A DNA stretch of 64,000 nt from CALINF01 sp039990395 (GTDB lineage: Bacteria; Pseudomonadota; Gammaproteobacteria; Pseudomonadales; Halieaceae). The stretch lies in NCBI GenBank assembly GCA_039990395.1, contig JBDXFZ010000146.1:1736001-1800000 (forward strand), in the 5' to 3' direction. The notes beneath the pieces are model-generated. The model saw nothing but the letters and a program-made list of their open reading frames with translations. It did not search any database and had not been told where the DNA came from. Every line of letters starts with the position of its first letter. Positions within the stretch are counted from its first letter, which is position 1. Shown here one piece after another: positions 55,114 through 64,000 of the stretch. Position numbers and translations under genes: made by a program.

Positions 55114-55950
55114 TCAGTATCCAGCCAACAACAGTCCCAGTGCGAACACTGGAGCGGCGCCACAAAGGCTATCGAGTCTATCAAGGACACCACCATGGCC
55201 CGGTAGCAGGGAGCCACTGTCTTTGGCACCACTCTCGCGCTTTACCATGCTCACGGTGAGGTCACCGACAACAGATGCGACTGCAGTAATCAGGCAGACT
55301 GCCAATACTGAAGGAAGCGACAAATGGCTTAACTGAGCTGGCAAAACACTCCAGACTACAACCGCGATGGCCAGTACAGCTGCCATGCCGCCCCAAAATC
55401 CCTCCCAGCTCTTGGCAGGACTCACCAAAGGAGCCAGTTTGTGCTTGCCCCAAGCCTTGCCAGAAAAATAAGCGCCAATATCGGCGGCCGCAACGATGAT
55501 TACCATTAGCACCATCAGTACCCCACCGCGAGGGAGACTTAGCAGATAGACGGCCGACATCCACGCGAGAGACATAATCAATAATCCCATCGCGGAGCGC
55601 ATAATGACGCTTCGCCAGATGACTGCACTGGTAGGGTAACTTTTTATCCACAGGACAGCGAAGGACCACCATAGGCAAGCCAACCCGACAAACGGCTGGA
55701 CCTTTTCACGCGCTGGCGTCTCGCCCAGCCCAACCTGCACATAAAGTGTCAACATAATCGCTGACAACAAGGCTACGTAGGCGGCACGCGCAAACACTGA
55801 AGTCCAACCTGCCAGCCGAGACCATTCCCAGGCACCCAGGCTCACGGCGATCGCAAATGCCAGCGCCAACGCAGGCAAGGGCAACCAGATAACACCGGCC
55901 AGAAAGAGCAGCGCCATGGCAATACCGGTGATGATACGTTGCTTAAGCAT
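55114..55950 (-). CDS. cdsA: phosphatidate cytidylyltransferase
   Basis: A 278-residue multi-pass inner-membrane enzyme making CDP-diacylglycerol. The C-terminal signature is SMVKRESGAKDSGSLLPGHGGVLDRLDS. It overlaps uppS by 8 bases. Confidence 0.97.
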   Translation of the reverse strand: MLKQRIITGIAMALLFLAGVIWLPLPALALAFAIAVSLGAWEWSRLAGWTSVFARAAYVALLSAIMLTLYVQVGLGETPAREKVQPFVGLACLWWSFAVLWIKSYPTSAVIWRSVIMRSAMGLLIMSLAWMSAVYLLSLPRGGVLMVLMVIIVAAADIGAYFSGKAWGKHKLAPLVSPAKSWEGFWGGMAAVLAIAVVVWSVLPAQLSHLSLPSVLAVCLITAVASVVGDLTVSMVKRESGAKDSGSLLPGHGGVLDRLDSLCGAAPVFALGLLLAGY

Positions 55951-56728
55951 CCTGATGTTCTATCCCCGCTGCCAGACCATCGGGTCCACGCAGGCCAAAA
56001 CGACGCTCTCTTCGACTGTAATCGGCAAGAGCCCGCGCAAATTCCAGCTCGCCAAAGTCGGGCCAGAGAATATTGCTGAAGTAGAGTTCTGAGTAGGCAA
56101 ACTGCCAAAGCATAAAGTTGCTGATACGGGCATCGCCCCCCGTGCGAATGCACAAATCAGGTTCTGGTAGCTCAGCGATAGAAAGACATGCCGCCAAAGA
56201 TTCCGGAGTGATATCCTCTGGCTCCAGCGACCCTAAACGTACCTGCTCCGCCAGCTCGCGGGCCGCATGAGCTATGTCCCATCGCCCGCCATAATCAACA
56301 GCAATAACCATTGTCGCCTTTCGATTACCCGCTGTTAGCAACTCAGACTGTTGCATCAATCGCTGCAGCCGTTCGCTGAAACGATGGCGCTGACCGATAA
56401 ACCGGATCCGGATGCCATCTTTGTGCAGGTCACGAACTTCACTGCGCAGGTAACGCGATAGCAGCGCCAGCAGTGCCCTAACCTCGGGTTGGGGCCGACC
56501 CCAGTTCTCGCTGCTGAAGGCAAACAGCGTTAGCACTTCAATGCCATGGTTTTGACATGCTCGCAGAATTCCCCTGACGGCCTCTACACCGGCACGGTGA
56601 CCCGCAGGGCCCGGCAGGCCACGCTGCGTCGCCCAACGATTATTACCATCCATGATGATGGCAACATGACGCGGAATAACCAGTTCGCGTGCACCACTAT
56701 CTGGACTGGAGGGGTCTAATGACGACAT
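55943..56728 (-). CDS. uppS: undecaprenyl diphosphate synthase
   Basis: A 261-residue cis-prenyltransferase making the C55 carrier for peptidoglycan and O-antigen. Catalytic Asp27 is in IIMDGNNRWA; SENWGRP and RTGGDARISNFMLWQ are present. Follows frr after 10 bases. Confidence 0.97.
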   Translation of the reverse strand: MSSLDPSSPDSGARELVIPRHVAIIMDGNNRWATQRGLPGPAGHRAGVEAVRGILRACQNHGIEVLTLFAFSSENWGRPQPEVRALLALLSRYLRSEVRDLHKDGIRIRFIGQRHRFSERLQRLMQQSELLTAGNRKATMVIAVDYGGRWDIAHAARELAEQVRLGSLEPEDITPESLAACLSIAELPEPDLCIRTGGDARISNFMLWQFAYSELYFSNILWPDFGELEFARALADYSRRERRFGLRGPDGLAAGIEHQDA

Positions 56729-56738
56729 GGGGCGTCTG

Positions 56739-57296
56739 TTAGATTTCCATCAGGTCAGTTTCTTTCTCGCCAAGCATTTTCTCTACTCTAGCTACGAAGT
56801 CGTCGGTAAGCTTTTGCACATTGTCTTGGGCCCTACGCTCGTCGTCTTCGCTGATTTCCTTGTCTTTCACCAGATCTTTCAACATCGAGTTGGCATCGCG
56901 CCTCGCGTTGCGCACCGAAACCCGGGCTGACTCAGCCTCATTGCGTGCCTGGCGAATGAAGCCCTTGCGGGTCTCCTCGGTCAACATCGGCATGGGAATA
57001 CGGATGACCTCACCGGCAGTGGCAGGGTTTAAACCCAGATCGGATTTCATAATGGCGCGCTCAACATCCTGGATCATTGACTTGTCCCACACTGTCAGGC
57101 TCAGCGTACGCGCATCTTCTACATTCACGTTGGCGACTTGAGAAAGCGGAGTTTGCGATCCGTAATACTCAACTTTCAAGCCATCCAGCAGACTAGGGTG
57201 AGCTCGGCCGGTGCGTATTTTGTTAAAGTTGTGCGCCAGCGCATCGAGGCTCTTCTCCATGCGTCCCTTGGCTTCTGATTTAATATCTTCAATCAC
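56739..57296 (-). CDS. frr: ribosome recycling factor
   Basis: A 185-residue factor that splits post-termination ribosomes with EF-G. NKIRTGRAHPSLL and the C-terminal helix are typical. It starts with GTG overlapping the pyrH stop in GTGA. Confidence 0.97.
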   Translation of the reverse strand: MIEDIKSEAKGRMEKSLDALAHNFNKIRTGRAHPSLLDGLKVEYYGSQTPLSQVANVNVEDARTLSLTVWDKSMIQDVERAIMKSDLGLNPATAGEVIRIPMPMLTEETRKGFIRQARNEAESARVSVRNARRDANSMLKDLVKDKEISEDDERRAQDNVQKLTDDFVARVEKMLGEKETDLMEI

Positions 57297-58048
57297 GCTG
57301 TTGTTCCTCCCTCAGCGCCAGTTTTCTCAATCAGGGTACCCACGTTGCCACCTCTTACAATGCTCAACAAAGCGCCCTGCCTTTCCATTTCGAACACTCG
57401 AACTGGCATATCATGATCGCGACAAAGCAAAATTGCTGTGAGATCCATGACTTCCAGTTTGCGGTCGAGAACTTCATCGTAAGTCAAACGTTCGTACCTG
57501 ACCGCATCTTTCACTTTCATCGGGTCGGCCGAATAGACACCATCAACTTTAGTTGCCTTCAGGATGAGGTCTGCCTCCACCTCAATACCGCGCAAGCAAG
57601 CCGATGAGTCGGTCGTGAAGAATGGGTTGCCTGTGCCAGCGGCAAAGATCACTACATCGCCGTTACTCAACGCACGAATAGCCTTACGCCGGTCGTAATG
57701 ATCGACCACGCCGCTCATCGGAATAGATGACATCACTTGAGTAGCAATATTGGAGCGCTCCAGCGCATCGCGCAAAGCAAGTGCATTCATCACGGTTGCG
57801 AGCATCCCCATATGATCACCGGTTACCCGATCGAGGCCCGCTGTTTGCAGTGCAGCTCCGCGGAACAGGTTTCCACCACCCACTACGAGCCCGACCTGAA
57901 CACCGATACCTACCAGCTGCCCTATCTCCAGAGCCATCAGGTCGAGAATTTTGGGGTCTATTCCGTAGTTTTCAGACCCAGTTAGTGCCTCGCCGCTCAG
58001 CTTGAGCAGGATGCGCTTATATTTCTTGTCCGCTGCTGCTTGTGGCAT
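57293..58048 (-). CDS. pyrH: uridylate kinase
   Basis: A 251-residue UMP kinase of the amino-acid-kinase fold. ILLKLSGEAL is near residue 14, VVGGGNLFRG follows, and Asp-rich DGVYSADP is near residue 170. Makes UDP; regulated by GTP and UTP in the family. Confidence 0.97.
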   Translation of the reverse strand: MPQAAADKKYKRILLKLSGEALTGSENYGIDPKILDLMALEIGQLVGIGVQVGLVVGGGNLFRGAALQTAGLDRVTGDHMGMLATVMNALALRDALERSNIATQVMSSIPMSGVVDHYDRRKAIRALSNGDVVIFAAGTGNPFFTTDSSACLRGIEVEADLILKATKVDGVYSADPMKVKDAVRYERLTYDEVLDRKLEVMDLTAILLCRDHDMPVRVFEMERQGALLSIVRGGNVGTLIEKTGAEGGTTA

Positions 58049-58140
58049 GCTCCACCTCTCGTAAACTGCGCTGTATCTTACAGGACATCGGGCTTGCGCC
58101 CTAGCGCTGCACCTGCCTTTTTACTAATGTACTGGTCAAA

Positions 58141-58166
58141 AAAAACGGGGCCAAAGCCCCGTTTTA
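58141..58166 (-). terminator. rho-independent terminator of rpsB-tsf
   Basis: A 10-bp stem (58142-58151 with 58156-58165) with loop CAAA. On the minus strand it is followed by T's (the A-run at 58138-58145). It lies 16 bases after the tsf stop and separates rpsB-tsf from pyrH-frr. Confidence 0.88.
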
Positions 58167-58180
58167 CATTGCAATCGTAC

Positions 58181-59038
58181 TCAGCCCTTCAGCTGCGCTG
58201 CCACCTCATCGGCGAAGTCCACGTGCTCGACCTCGATACCTTCACCCACTTCAAAGCGTGCAAACGAGACCACTGCTGCTCCGGCGCTGCTGACCAGCTT
58301 GCCTACAGTGGTTTCTGGGTCCTTAACGAACGGTTGCTCGATCAGGCTGTTTTCTGAAAGAAACTTCTTGATACGACCACCGATCATTTTTTCGACGATT
58401 TCAGCAGGCTTACCTGACTCTAATGCCTGCGCAGTGTAAATTTCCTTCTCTTTTTCGATCTGCTCAGCCGGCATATCGTCAGCTGACACCACCTGCGGGC
58501 TTACTGCCGCAACGTGCATCGCAACGTCCTTGGCCAGATCCTGATCACCACCCTTGAGCTCTACCAAAACAGCAATCCTGCTATTGCCGTGCACGTAGGA
58601 GCCAACAACGCCATTCTCTGCGGAAACAATCTGAATACGGCGAACGCCAATATTCTCGCCGATCTTTTGCACCAGCGCTTCGCGCGATGATTCCAGTTCA
58701 CCCGCCATCAAAGCGGCTACGTCATCCTGACGAGCCTCAAAGGCGGCATCAGTCACCGCATTAACGAATGACAAAAAGTTTTCGTCACGAGCAACGAAGT
58801 CAGTCTCACTGTTCACTTCCACTACGATGCCATAGCTTCCATCCTGTGCGACTCGGGTAACGACGACACCATCGGCGGCAGTTCGACCTGCCTTCTTAGC
58901 CGCCTTCATACCACTGGACTTGCGCATCTCTTCGATCGCTTGCTCCACATCGCCCCCGGCAGCCGCCAGAGCTCTTTTGCATTCCAGCAAACCCAGGCCC
59001 GTGCGCTCACGCAGTTCCTTTACCAGTGCTGCAGACAT
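58181..59038 (-). CDS. tsf: translation elongation factor Ts
   Basis: A 285-residue nucleotide exchange factor for EF-Tu. It has the N-terminal UBA-like LVKELRERTGLGLLECKRAL, the core TDFVARDENF and IGENIGVRR. AGGAGGAATTCC gives a strong start. Downstream of rpsB. Confidence 0.98.
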   Translation of the reverse strand: MSAALVKELRERTGLGLLECKRALAAAGGDVEQAIEEMRKSSGMKAAKKAGRTAADGVVVTRVAQDGSYGIVVEVNSETDFVARDENFLSFVNAVTDAAFEARQDDVAALMAGELESSREALVQKIGENIGVRRIQIVSAENGVVGSYVHGNSRIAVLVELKGGDQDLAKDVAMHVAAVSPQVVSADDMPAEQIEKEKEIYTAQALESGKPAEIVEKMIGGRIKKFLSENSLIEQPFVKDPETTVGKLVSSAGAAVVSFARFEVGEGIEVEHVDFADEVAAQLKG

Positions 59039-59084
59039 TGGAATTCCTCCTAATTCGACGCGACCCCAAGGGGCGCATTACATA

Positions 59085-59118
59085 AAGAAAAGCCCCGACA
59101 GCAGAAACAGCGCGGGGC
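59085..59118 (-). terminator. intercistronic attenuator between rpsB and tsf
   Basis: A 6-bp GC stem (59092-59097 with 59113-59118) with a 15-base loop, followed on the minus strand by TTTTCTTT. It probably lowers tsf transcription relative to rpsB. Confidence 0.7.
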
Positions 59119-59165
59119 ATCAAATTTGTAGCTGGCCCGCCCTACTGGCGGACCATAAAGCCGTG

Positions 59166-59981
59166 TTACTCGGCAGCAGCCTTTGGCGCTTCCTCTGTTG
59201 GAGCAGCCTCAGGCTCAGCCGCTTCAACTGGAGCAGCCTCTGCTTCTGCTACAACGGGCTCTTCAACGAACTCATCGTTAGCAACGGGCACTTCGCCAGC
59301 TTCTATCTTGCCAGCCAGGCACGCATCAGCAACTGCTGTCACGTAGAGCTTGACCGCGCGAATCGCATCGTCGTTACCGGGGATCACGTAATCCACTCCA
59401 TCGGGATTGCTGTTTGTATCAACAATACCAATAACGGGGATTCCCAGTTTGTTAGCTTCCGTTATCGCGATGCGCTCATGATCAACATCTACGACGAACA
59501 ACGCGTCAGGCAGGCCGCCCATATCCTTGATACCGCCGATGCTGCGCTCCAGCTTTTCCATCTGGCGCGTGCGCATAAGCGCTTCTTTCTTCGTGAGGCG
59601 CTCGAATGTACCGTCGCCCATCTGCGTCTCGAGCTCGCGATATCGCTTGATAGAGGCGCGAATTGTCTTGTAGTTGGTGAGCATGCCACCCAGCCAGCGA
59701 TGGCTGACATATGGCATACCAGAGCGCTCTGCTTGCTCTGAAATGATCTTACCTGCCGCACGCTTGGTGCCAACAAACAGAATCTTGTTTTTGTTTCCTG
59801 CCAGGCGCTTAACCATGTCCAGCGCTTCGTTGAAGGCAGGCACAGTGTGCTCGAGGTTAATGATGTGTATCTTATTGCGGGCACCAAAGATGTACTGGTC
59901 CATTTTCGGATTCCAGTAACGGGTCTGGTGGCCAAAGTGTGCGCCCGCTTGAAGCAGGTCACGCATGCTGACTTGAGACAT
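59166..59981 (-). CDS. rpsB: 30S ribosomal protein S2
   Basis: A 271-residue S2 protein: MSQVSMRDLLQAGAHFGH, GTKRAAGKIISEQA and PDALFVVDVDHE are standard. The C-terminal 35 residues are an Ala/Glu/Pro-rich tail (VEAAEPEAAPTEEAPKAAAE), longer than in E. coli, which makes it acidic. Confidence 0.98.
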   Translation of the reverse strand: MSQVSMRDLLQAGAHFGHQTRYWNPKMDQYIFGARNKIHIINLEHTVPAFNEALDMVKRLAGNKNKILFVGTKRAAGKIISEQAERSGMPYVSHRWLGGMLTNYKTIRASIKRYRELETQMGDGTFERLTKKEALMRTRQMEKLERSIGGIKDMGGLPDALFVVDVDHERIAITEANKLGIPVIGIVDTNSNPDGVDYVIPGNDDAIRAVKLYVTAVADACLAGKIEAGEVPVANDEFVEEPVVAEAEAAPVEAAEPEAAPTEEAPKAAAE

Positions 59982-60297
59982 AACTATACCTATATTGTAG
60001 TTGGGTTAGACCTCCACGTACCCCAGATTCCAAACCCGCTTTCGCTGGCACCCTGGAACAGGTCATTGGCACGTGTGTGACGTTAGTTTCCTCGCTTGGA
60101 ACGCCCCAAAATACGGGATGCCTTACAAACGAGGCGCGCTTTATACCACAAGCCCAAAGCCGATAAAAGGGTGAAAAACCTACACTAGCCTACAGCCAGT
60201 ACTCTTTTCTTCTGCGGTTACGGTAGAATACCCGACCCAAGACCGGGGACTAAGCCCTAATTTTTTGATTTTATCTATATATATCAGCAGGTTATAA
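59982..60297. other. divergent regulatory region between rpsB and map
   Basis: Holds the rpsB leader (expected site of S2 autoregulation in gammaproteobacteria) and both promoters. On the minus strand TATAAA at 60140-60145 followed by a GC-rich GCGCGCC resembles a growth-rate-controlled -10 with discriminator; its -35 is weak. No gene seen. Confidence 0.4.
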
Positions 60298-61080
60298 ATG
60301 GCAGTATCGATAAAAAGCGCTTCCGATCTAGACAAGATGCGCGTTTCCGGGCGACTTGCGGCGGAGGTTCTCGAAATGATCAAGCCGCAGGTCGTTGCTG
60401 GCATCACCACCGGAGAGCTGGATCGCATCTGCCATGAATATATTACCGGAGAGCAGCAGGCTATCCCCGCTCCGCTGAACTACAACGGTTTTCCCAAGTC
60501 CATCTGTACGTCTGTGAACGAAGTCGTCTGTCATGGAATTCCATCGGACGGCAAAAAACTTAAGAACGGCGACATCGTCAACATCGATGTAACTGTTATT
60601 AAGGATGGCTTTCATGGCGATACCAGCATCATGGTGGAAGTGGGCGATGTGAAGCCACATGCCAGCCGTCTTATTCAGGTTACCCAGGAATGTCTTTACA
60701 TGGCTCTGGCACTGGTTAAGCCCGGCGCTACACTTGGTGATATTGGCCACGTTATTCAGCAGCATGCAGAGAAGAACTATTACTCGGTTGTCAGGGAGTA
60801 CTGCGGCCACGGCATTGGAAAAGTTTTCCATGAGGATCCGCAAGTTCTGCACTACGGCCGCAAGGGTACGGGCATGGCTCTGGAGCCCGGCATGACTTTT
60901 ACTATTGAACCCATGATCAATGCGGGCCGCCGCCAAACCAAGCTCAATCAAAAGGACGGCTGGACCGTTACTACCAAAGACGGGCGTTTGTCTGCCCAGT
61001 GGGAACACACTATCGGCGTAACTGAAACTGGCTGTGAGGTGTTTACCCGGCGTAGCGACGAATCGTTTGAGCTGATCTGA
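60298..61080 (+). CDS. map: methionine aminopeptidase, type I
   Basis: A 260-residue metallopeptidase removing N-terminal Met. Metal ligands are visible in NIDVTVIKDGFHGDTS, CGHGIGKVFHEDP, FTIEPMIN and QWEHTIGV. Divergent from rpsB, as usual. The stop shares one base with glnD (TGATG). Confidence 0.97.
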   Translation: MAVSIKSASDLDKMRVSGRLAAEVLEMIKPQVVAGITTGELDRICHEYITGEQQAIPAPLNYNGFPKSICTSVNEVVCHGIPSDGKKLKNGDIVNIDVTVIKDGFHGDTSIMVEVGDVKPHASRLIQVTQECLYMALALVKPGATLGDIGHVIQQHAEKNYYSVVREYCGHGIGKVFHEDPQVLHYGRKGTGMALEPGMTFTIEPMINAGRRQTKLNQKDGWTVTTKDGRLSAQWEHTIGVTETGCEVFTRRSDESFELI

Positions 61081-63764
61081 TGCCTGAACCAACAGCACCA
61101 GTACCCCGCGAACCGTACTATCCCAAGAATATCGGTGAAACAGTAGCCGCTGCGGAATCTGCGGAGATTCTCGCCGTTGGCAAAGCTGCGCTCCAATCCG
61201 CCAAAGAGCTATTTGATGGCGCATTTAGCGAGGGCACGGATGTTGTCCAGCTCATTCGCGCGCGCGCCAACTTCATTGATGAATTGCTGGGGGCTCTCTG
61301 GGATCGACACGACTGGGCAGATGCAGACATCGCGCTGGTTGCCGTTGGTGGCTATGGTCGCGGCGAGCTACACCCTCATTCAGACATCGACATTCTGATA
61401 CTGCGTGGCAAGGGCAGTGATGCTTGCATTGCCCAGGTCGAATCCTTTCTACAGGGCCTGTGGGACCTTGGCCTCGACATTGGTCACAGCGTGCGAGATC
61501 TAGCCGAATGTATGGCAGCGGCCGCATCCGATATCACCGTACTCACCAACCTTATGGAAGCCCGCGTGATTCGCGGCAATAACGCTCTGATGGACGAGGT
61601 ACGCGCTGGCACAACAACCTCGGCCATGTGGCCCAGCTCTGAATTTTTCCAGGCCAAGCTGCAAGAGCAACAAGATCGCCACGCCAAGTATGCCGATACC
61701 GAGTACAACCTGGAGCCCAACATAAAAGGATCTCCAGGGGGGTTGCGCGATCTACAGGTAATCGGCTGGATCGCAGAGCGTCACTATGGCGTGGAATCAC
61801 TCGAAGCGCTTGATACCGAAGAGTTCCTCAGCCCGGATGAAATGCAAACCCTCAGTGAAGGCCGCAACTTTATGTGGCGTGTGAGATACGCACTGCACAT
61901 GATTTCGGGGCGTGAAGAAGACAGGCTTCTGTTCGACCATCAGCGCGTGCTTGCGCAAATGTGGGGCTACGAAGATGGCGACAAACTGGCAGTAGAGCAA
62001 TTCATGCAGACCTACTACCGCTGGGCGCTCGCGCTGGGTCAGCTAAACGAGGTCATCATTCAGTACTTTGATCAGGCTATATTGCGTGGCGACATTGAAG
62101 ACGAGGTCACTCTCATCAATGAGCGTTTCGAGGTGCGCAATAAGTATCTGATGACCAGACACGATAACGTGTTTGAAAACGATCCATCTGCCTTACTAGA
62201 GATGTTCGTACTGCTGGGCAATCATCCCGAGATCAGCACTATTCGCGCATCCACTGTGCGCCTGATTCTGGATAGCCTACACCTGATTGACGATGCATTT
62301 CGCAAGAACCCAGCCAATCACGCGCTGTTTCTGGACATCATAAGAGCGCCACACCAAATGACCCGGCAGTTACGCCGCATGTCACGGTATTTTGTGCTCG
62401 GCACCTACCTGCCGGAGTGGGGGCAGATTGTAGGTCAGATGCAGCACGACCTATTTCATGCCTACACGGTTGATGCGCACACACTGGAAGTCATCAAGAA
62501 TATGCGACACTTCCAGTATCCCGAGTTTGAGGAGCGGTTCCCGGTATCGAGCCGCGTTGCGCGTCGGCTTCCCAAGATTGAGCTGCTCTATATTGCCGGC
62601 CTCTATCACGACATCGGCAAAGGGCGCGGCGGCGACCATTCCGAGTTAGGCGCAGTAGACGCGCAGCGATTCTGCGAGCAACACGGCCTCAGCAAGGGTG
62701 ACACTGATCTGGTGGTGTGGCTGGTTCGCAGCCATCTCATGATGTCTGCCGTCTCACAACGCAAGGATATTTCAGATCCTGAAATCATTACGCAGTTCGC
62801 CCAGCAGGTTAGGACTCAGGAGCGGCTAGACTATCTGTTTGCTATGACCGTAGCAGATATCAATGGTACTAACCCGACGCTATGGAATGCGTGGCGGGGC
62901 AGCCTGCTGCGCCAACTCTACACCGAGACGAAACGCGCGCTCAGGCGCGGCCTTGAGAATCCCGCCGACAAACAGGAATGGGTTAAGGAAACACTCAATG
63001 CTGCCACCGACCTGCTTGAATACAGAGGCTTCACAACTGAGGAGCTTCAGGAACTGTGGCAGGCGCGCGGCGAAGATTACTTTCTGCGTGAGCGCCCCGA
63101 AGACATAGCATGGCACACCGAAGCCATCGCCGGGCACTATGAGACGGAACAGCCACTGGTGCTGATTCGCAACACAACGGACTCAAGTGTCGCCAATGCC
63201 ACCCAAATCTTCATTCACGCGCGGGCCGATGCACACCTGTTCTCGCATATTTGCGCAGAGCTGGAGCATTTGGATTTAAGCATACATGACGCACGAATCT
63301 ACAATAGCAATGACGGCATGAGCCTGGACACGTTCTTCGTATTGGATTCAGACGGCAATTCCATCGCCGAGGATGGTGCCCGCCTTACGCATATTCGGAG
63401 CCACCTAGAGCGTGAACTGGCAAACACCAGCGAGAATGCAACGATCGTTTCACGCCGCACACCGCGGCAGATGAAGTCATTTACCATTCCCACAGAAACA
63501 AAAATGTCAGTGGACGATATAAAGAACTATTCGGTGCTGGAAATTTCCACGCCGGACAGGCCAGGTCTGCTCGCGCGTATCGGACGCATATTGGTGGAGT
63601 TCGATGTGATTCTTCAGGCCGCTAAGATTCAAACATTGGGCGAGCGCGTGGAAGACGTATTTTTTATTACCGAGAGCGATCAAGAGCCAATCACAGATGT
63701 GCAGCGTTGCGAGGCAATACAAGTAGCAATTCGGCGAGAGCTGGATCAACAACTGGCTGCATAA
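61080..63764 (+). CDS. glnD: PII uridylyltransferase/uridylyl-removing enzyme GlnD
   Basis: An 894-residue bifunctional nitrogen sensor that adds UMP to PII in nitrogen limitation and removes it with glutamine. Nucleotidyltransferase motif GGYGRGELHPHSDIDIL is at residues 90-106 (D102, D104). The HD domain is at H510-D511 (YHDIGKGRGGDHSELG). Two ACT domains lie at the C-terminus (from about 690 and 810, the latter starting VLEISTPDRPGLLARIGRIL). Length matches the family. Confidence 0.97.
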   Translation: MPEPTAPVPREPYYPKNIGETVAAAESAEILAVGKAALQSAKELFDGAFSEGTDVVQLIRARANFIDELLGALWDRHDWADADIALVAVGGYGRGELHPHSDIDILILRGKGSDACIAQVESFLQGLWDLGLDIGHSVRDLAECMAAAASDITVLTNLMEARVIRGNNALMDEVRAGTTTSAMWPSSEFFQAKLQEQQDRHAKYADTEYNLEPNIKGSPGGLRDLQVIGWIAERHYGVESLEALDTEEFLSPDEMQTLSEGRNFMWRVRYALHMISGREEDRLLFDHQRVLAQMWGYEDGDKLAVEQFMQTYYRWALALGQLNEVIIQYFDQAILRGDIEDEVTLINERFEVRNKYLMTRHDNVFENDPSALLEMFVLLGNHPEISTIRASTVRLILDSLHLIDDAFRKNPANHALFLDIIRAPHQMTRQLRRMSRYFVLGTYLPEWGQIVGQMQHDLFHAYTVDAHTLEVIKNMRHFQYPEFEERFPVSSRVARRLPKIELLYIAGLYHDIGKGRGGDHSELGAVDAQRFCEQHGLSKGDTDLVVWLVRSHLMMSAVSQRKDISDPEIITQFAQQVRTQERLDYLFAMTVADINGTNPTLWNAWRGSLLRQLYTETKRALRRGLENPADKQEWVKETLNAATDLLEYRGFTTEELQELWQARGEDYFLRERPEDIAWHTEAIAGHYETEQPLVLIRNTTDSSVANATQIFIHARADAHLFSHICAELEHLDLSIHDARIYNSNDGMSLDTFFVLDSDGNSIAEDGARLTHIRSHLERELANTSENATIVSRRTPRQMKSFTIPTETKMSVDDIKNYSVLEISTPDRPGLLARIGRILVEFDVILQAAKIQTLGERVEDVFFITESDQEPITDVQRCEAIQVAIRRELDQQLAA

Positions 63765-63767
63765 ACA

Positions 63768-64000
63768 ATGAACCCCGACCTTGCGAAGCTGCAGGCCTAC
63801 CCGTTCGAAAAACTCAGAGCACTGTTTGACGCGGTCACTCCTGTGGCTGGCAAAAGCGCAGTCTCTCTGGCCATGGGCGAGCCACGTCATGCGCCGCCTG
63901 CATTTGTGCTGGATGTACTCGCCGATAGCCTTTCACAGCTTTCAAGCTACCCCGCCACACGCGGTAGCGACACGCTGCGCACTGTCATTGCCGACTGGTT
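63768..64000 (+). CDS. dapC: succinyldiaminopimelate transaminase DapC (5' part, runs off right edge)
   Basis: The first 77 codons are present, starting 3 bases after glnD. MNPDLAKLQAYPFEKL, SLAMGEPRHAPPAF and SSYPATRGSDTLR match the N-terminus of the DapC class of class I aminotransferases in lysine/diaminopimelate synthesis. The map-glnD-dapC order supports it. The PLP lysine is outside the window. Confidence 0.88.
   Translation, partial: MNPDLAKLQAYPFEKLRALFDAVTPVAGKSAVSLAMGEPRHAPPAFVLDVLADSLSQLSSYPATRGSDTLRTVIADW

Noticed and set aside
58920..59741. 273-codon plus-strand frame across tsf/rpsB
   Set aside because: Antisense to tsf and rpsB and to the attenuator; no motif.
60328..61224. 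298-codon minus-strand frame
   Set aside because: Antisense to map and the start of glnD, both certain genes; it has no recognisable domains and arises from the codon bias of the sense strand.
1..64000. CRISPR arrays, insertion sequences, rRNA operons
   Set aside because: I saw no regularly spaced direct repeats, transposase frames or rRNA sequence anywhere in the window.

Overview
The window comes from a Gammaproteobacterium, most likely an aerobic marine heterotroph. I base this on the lipid A/outer-membrane/translation gene block in its gammaproteobacterial order (dnaE-rnhB-lpxB-lpxA-fabZ-lpxD-skp-bamA-rseP-dxr-cdsA-uppS-frr-pyrH-tsf-rpsB, then map-glnD-dapC) and on an alaS-lysC-csrA-tRNA-Ser block arranged as in pseudomonads. 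Two TonB-dependent receptors, a sulfatase and an organic-molecule catabolic operon fit an oligotrophic marine lineage such as the Cellvibrionales/Halieaceae, but that rank is inference only.

Layout. (1) 1-6123, minus strand: a six-gene glycerol-type ABC transport operon (glpS-glpT-glpP-glpQ-glpU-glpV order) followed by the start of a FadL-family outer-membrane protein that opens with TTG and runs off the left edge. (2) 6130-6640: a structured non-coding stretch with four hairpins and a partial copy of the tRNA 3' end, then tRNA-Ser(GCU) and its terminator. (3) 6727-12520: csrA, lysC, alaS, a HIT protein, a Trm112-like protein and an M23 peptidase, all on minus. (4) 12621-20187: greB, a Fur-box-controlled TonB receptor, a serine beta-lactamase-like hydrolase, a solitary gcvP and a DUF2805 gene. 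(5) 20255-31438: a single seven-gene minus-strand operon coding for CoA-transferase, HMG-CoA-lyase-like enzyme, HyuA, HyuB, cysteine amidase, PrpR-like sigma-54 activator and TonB receptor. It has a well-formed -24/-12 promoter, a 19-bp-arm perfect palindrome about 170 bp upstream, and a strong terminator at its end. (6) 31455-40886: VOC protein and exported amidohydrolase, a divergent two-gene RND pump, a sulfatase and two unrecognised small genes. (7) 40914-59981: DUF1244, a Nudix lipoprotein, dnaE and the core envelope/translation cluster, all on minus. (8) 60298-64000, plus strand: map-glnD-dapC (partial).

The most interesting part is the 11-kb operon of region 5. Its gene content suggests uptake of a substrate through a dedicated outer-membrane receptor, ATP-dependent opening of a cyclic amide/imide or carboxylation of a ketone (HyuAB), amide hydrolysis, CoA activation and retro-aldol cleavage, all under a self-encoded activator whose sigma-54-contacting GAFTGA loop reads GAFTSS. 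I cannot name the substrate. A second notable point is the glycerol ABC transporter. Its two ATPases have lost complementary motifs (H-loop His in GlpS, LSGGQ in GlpT) that would fall in the same composite ATP site, predicting one working and one degenerate site.
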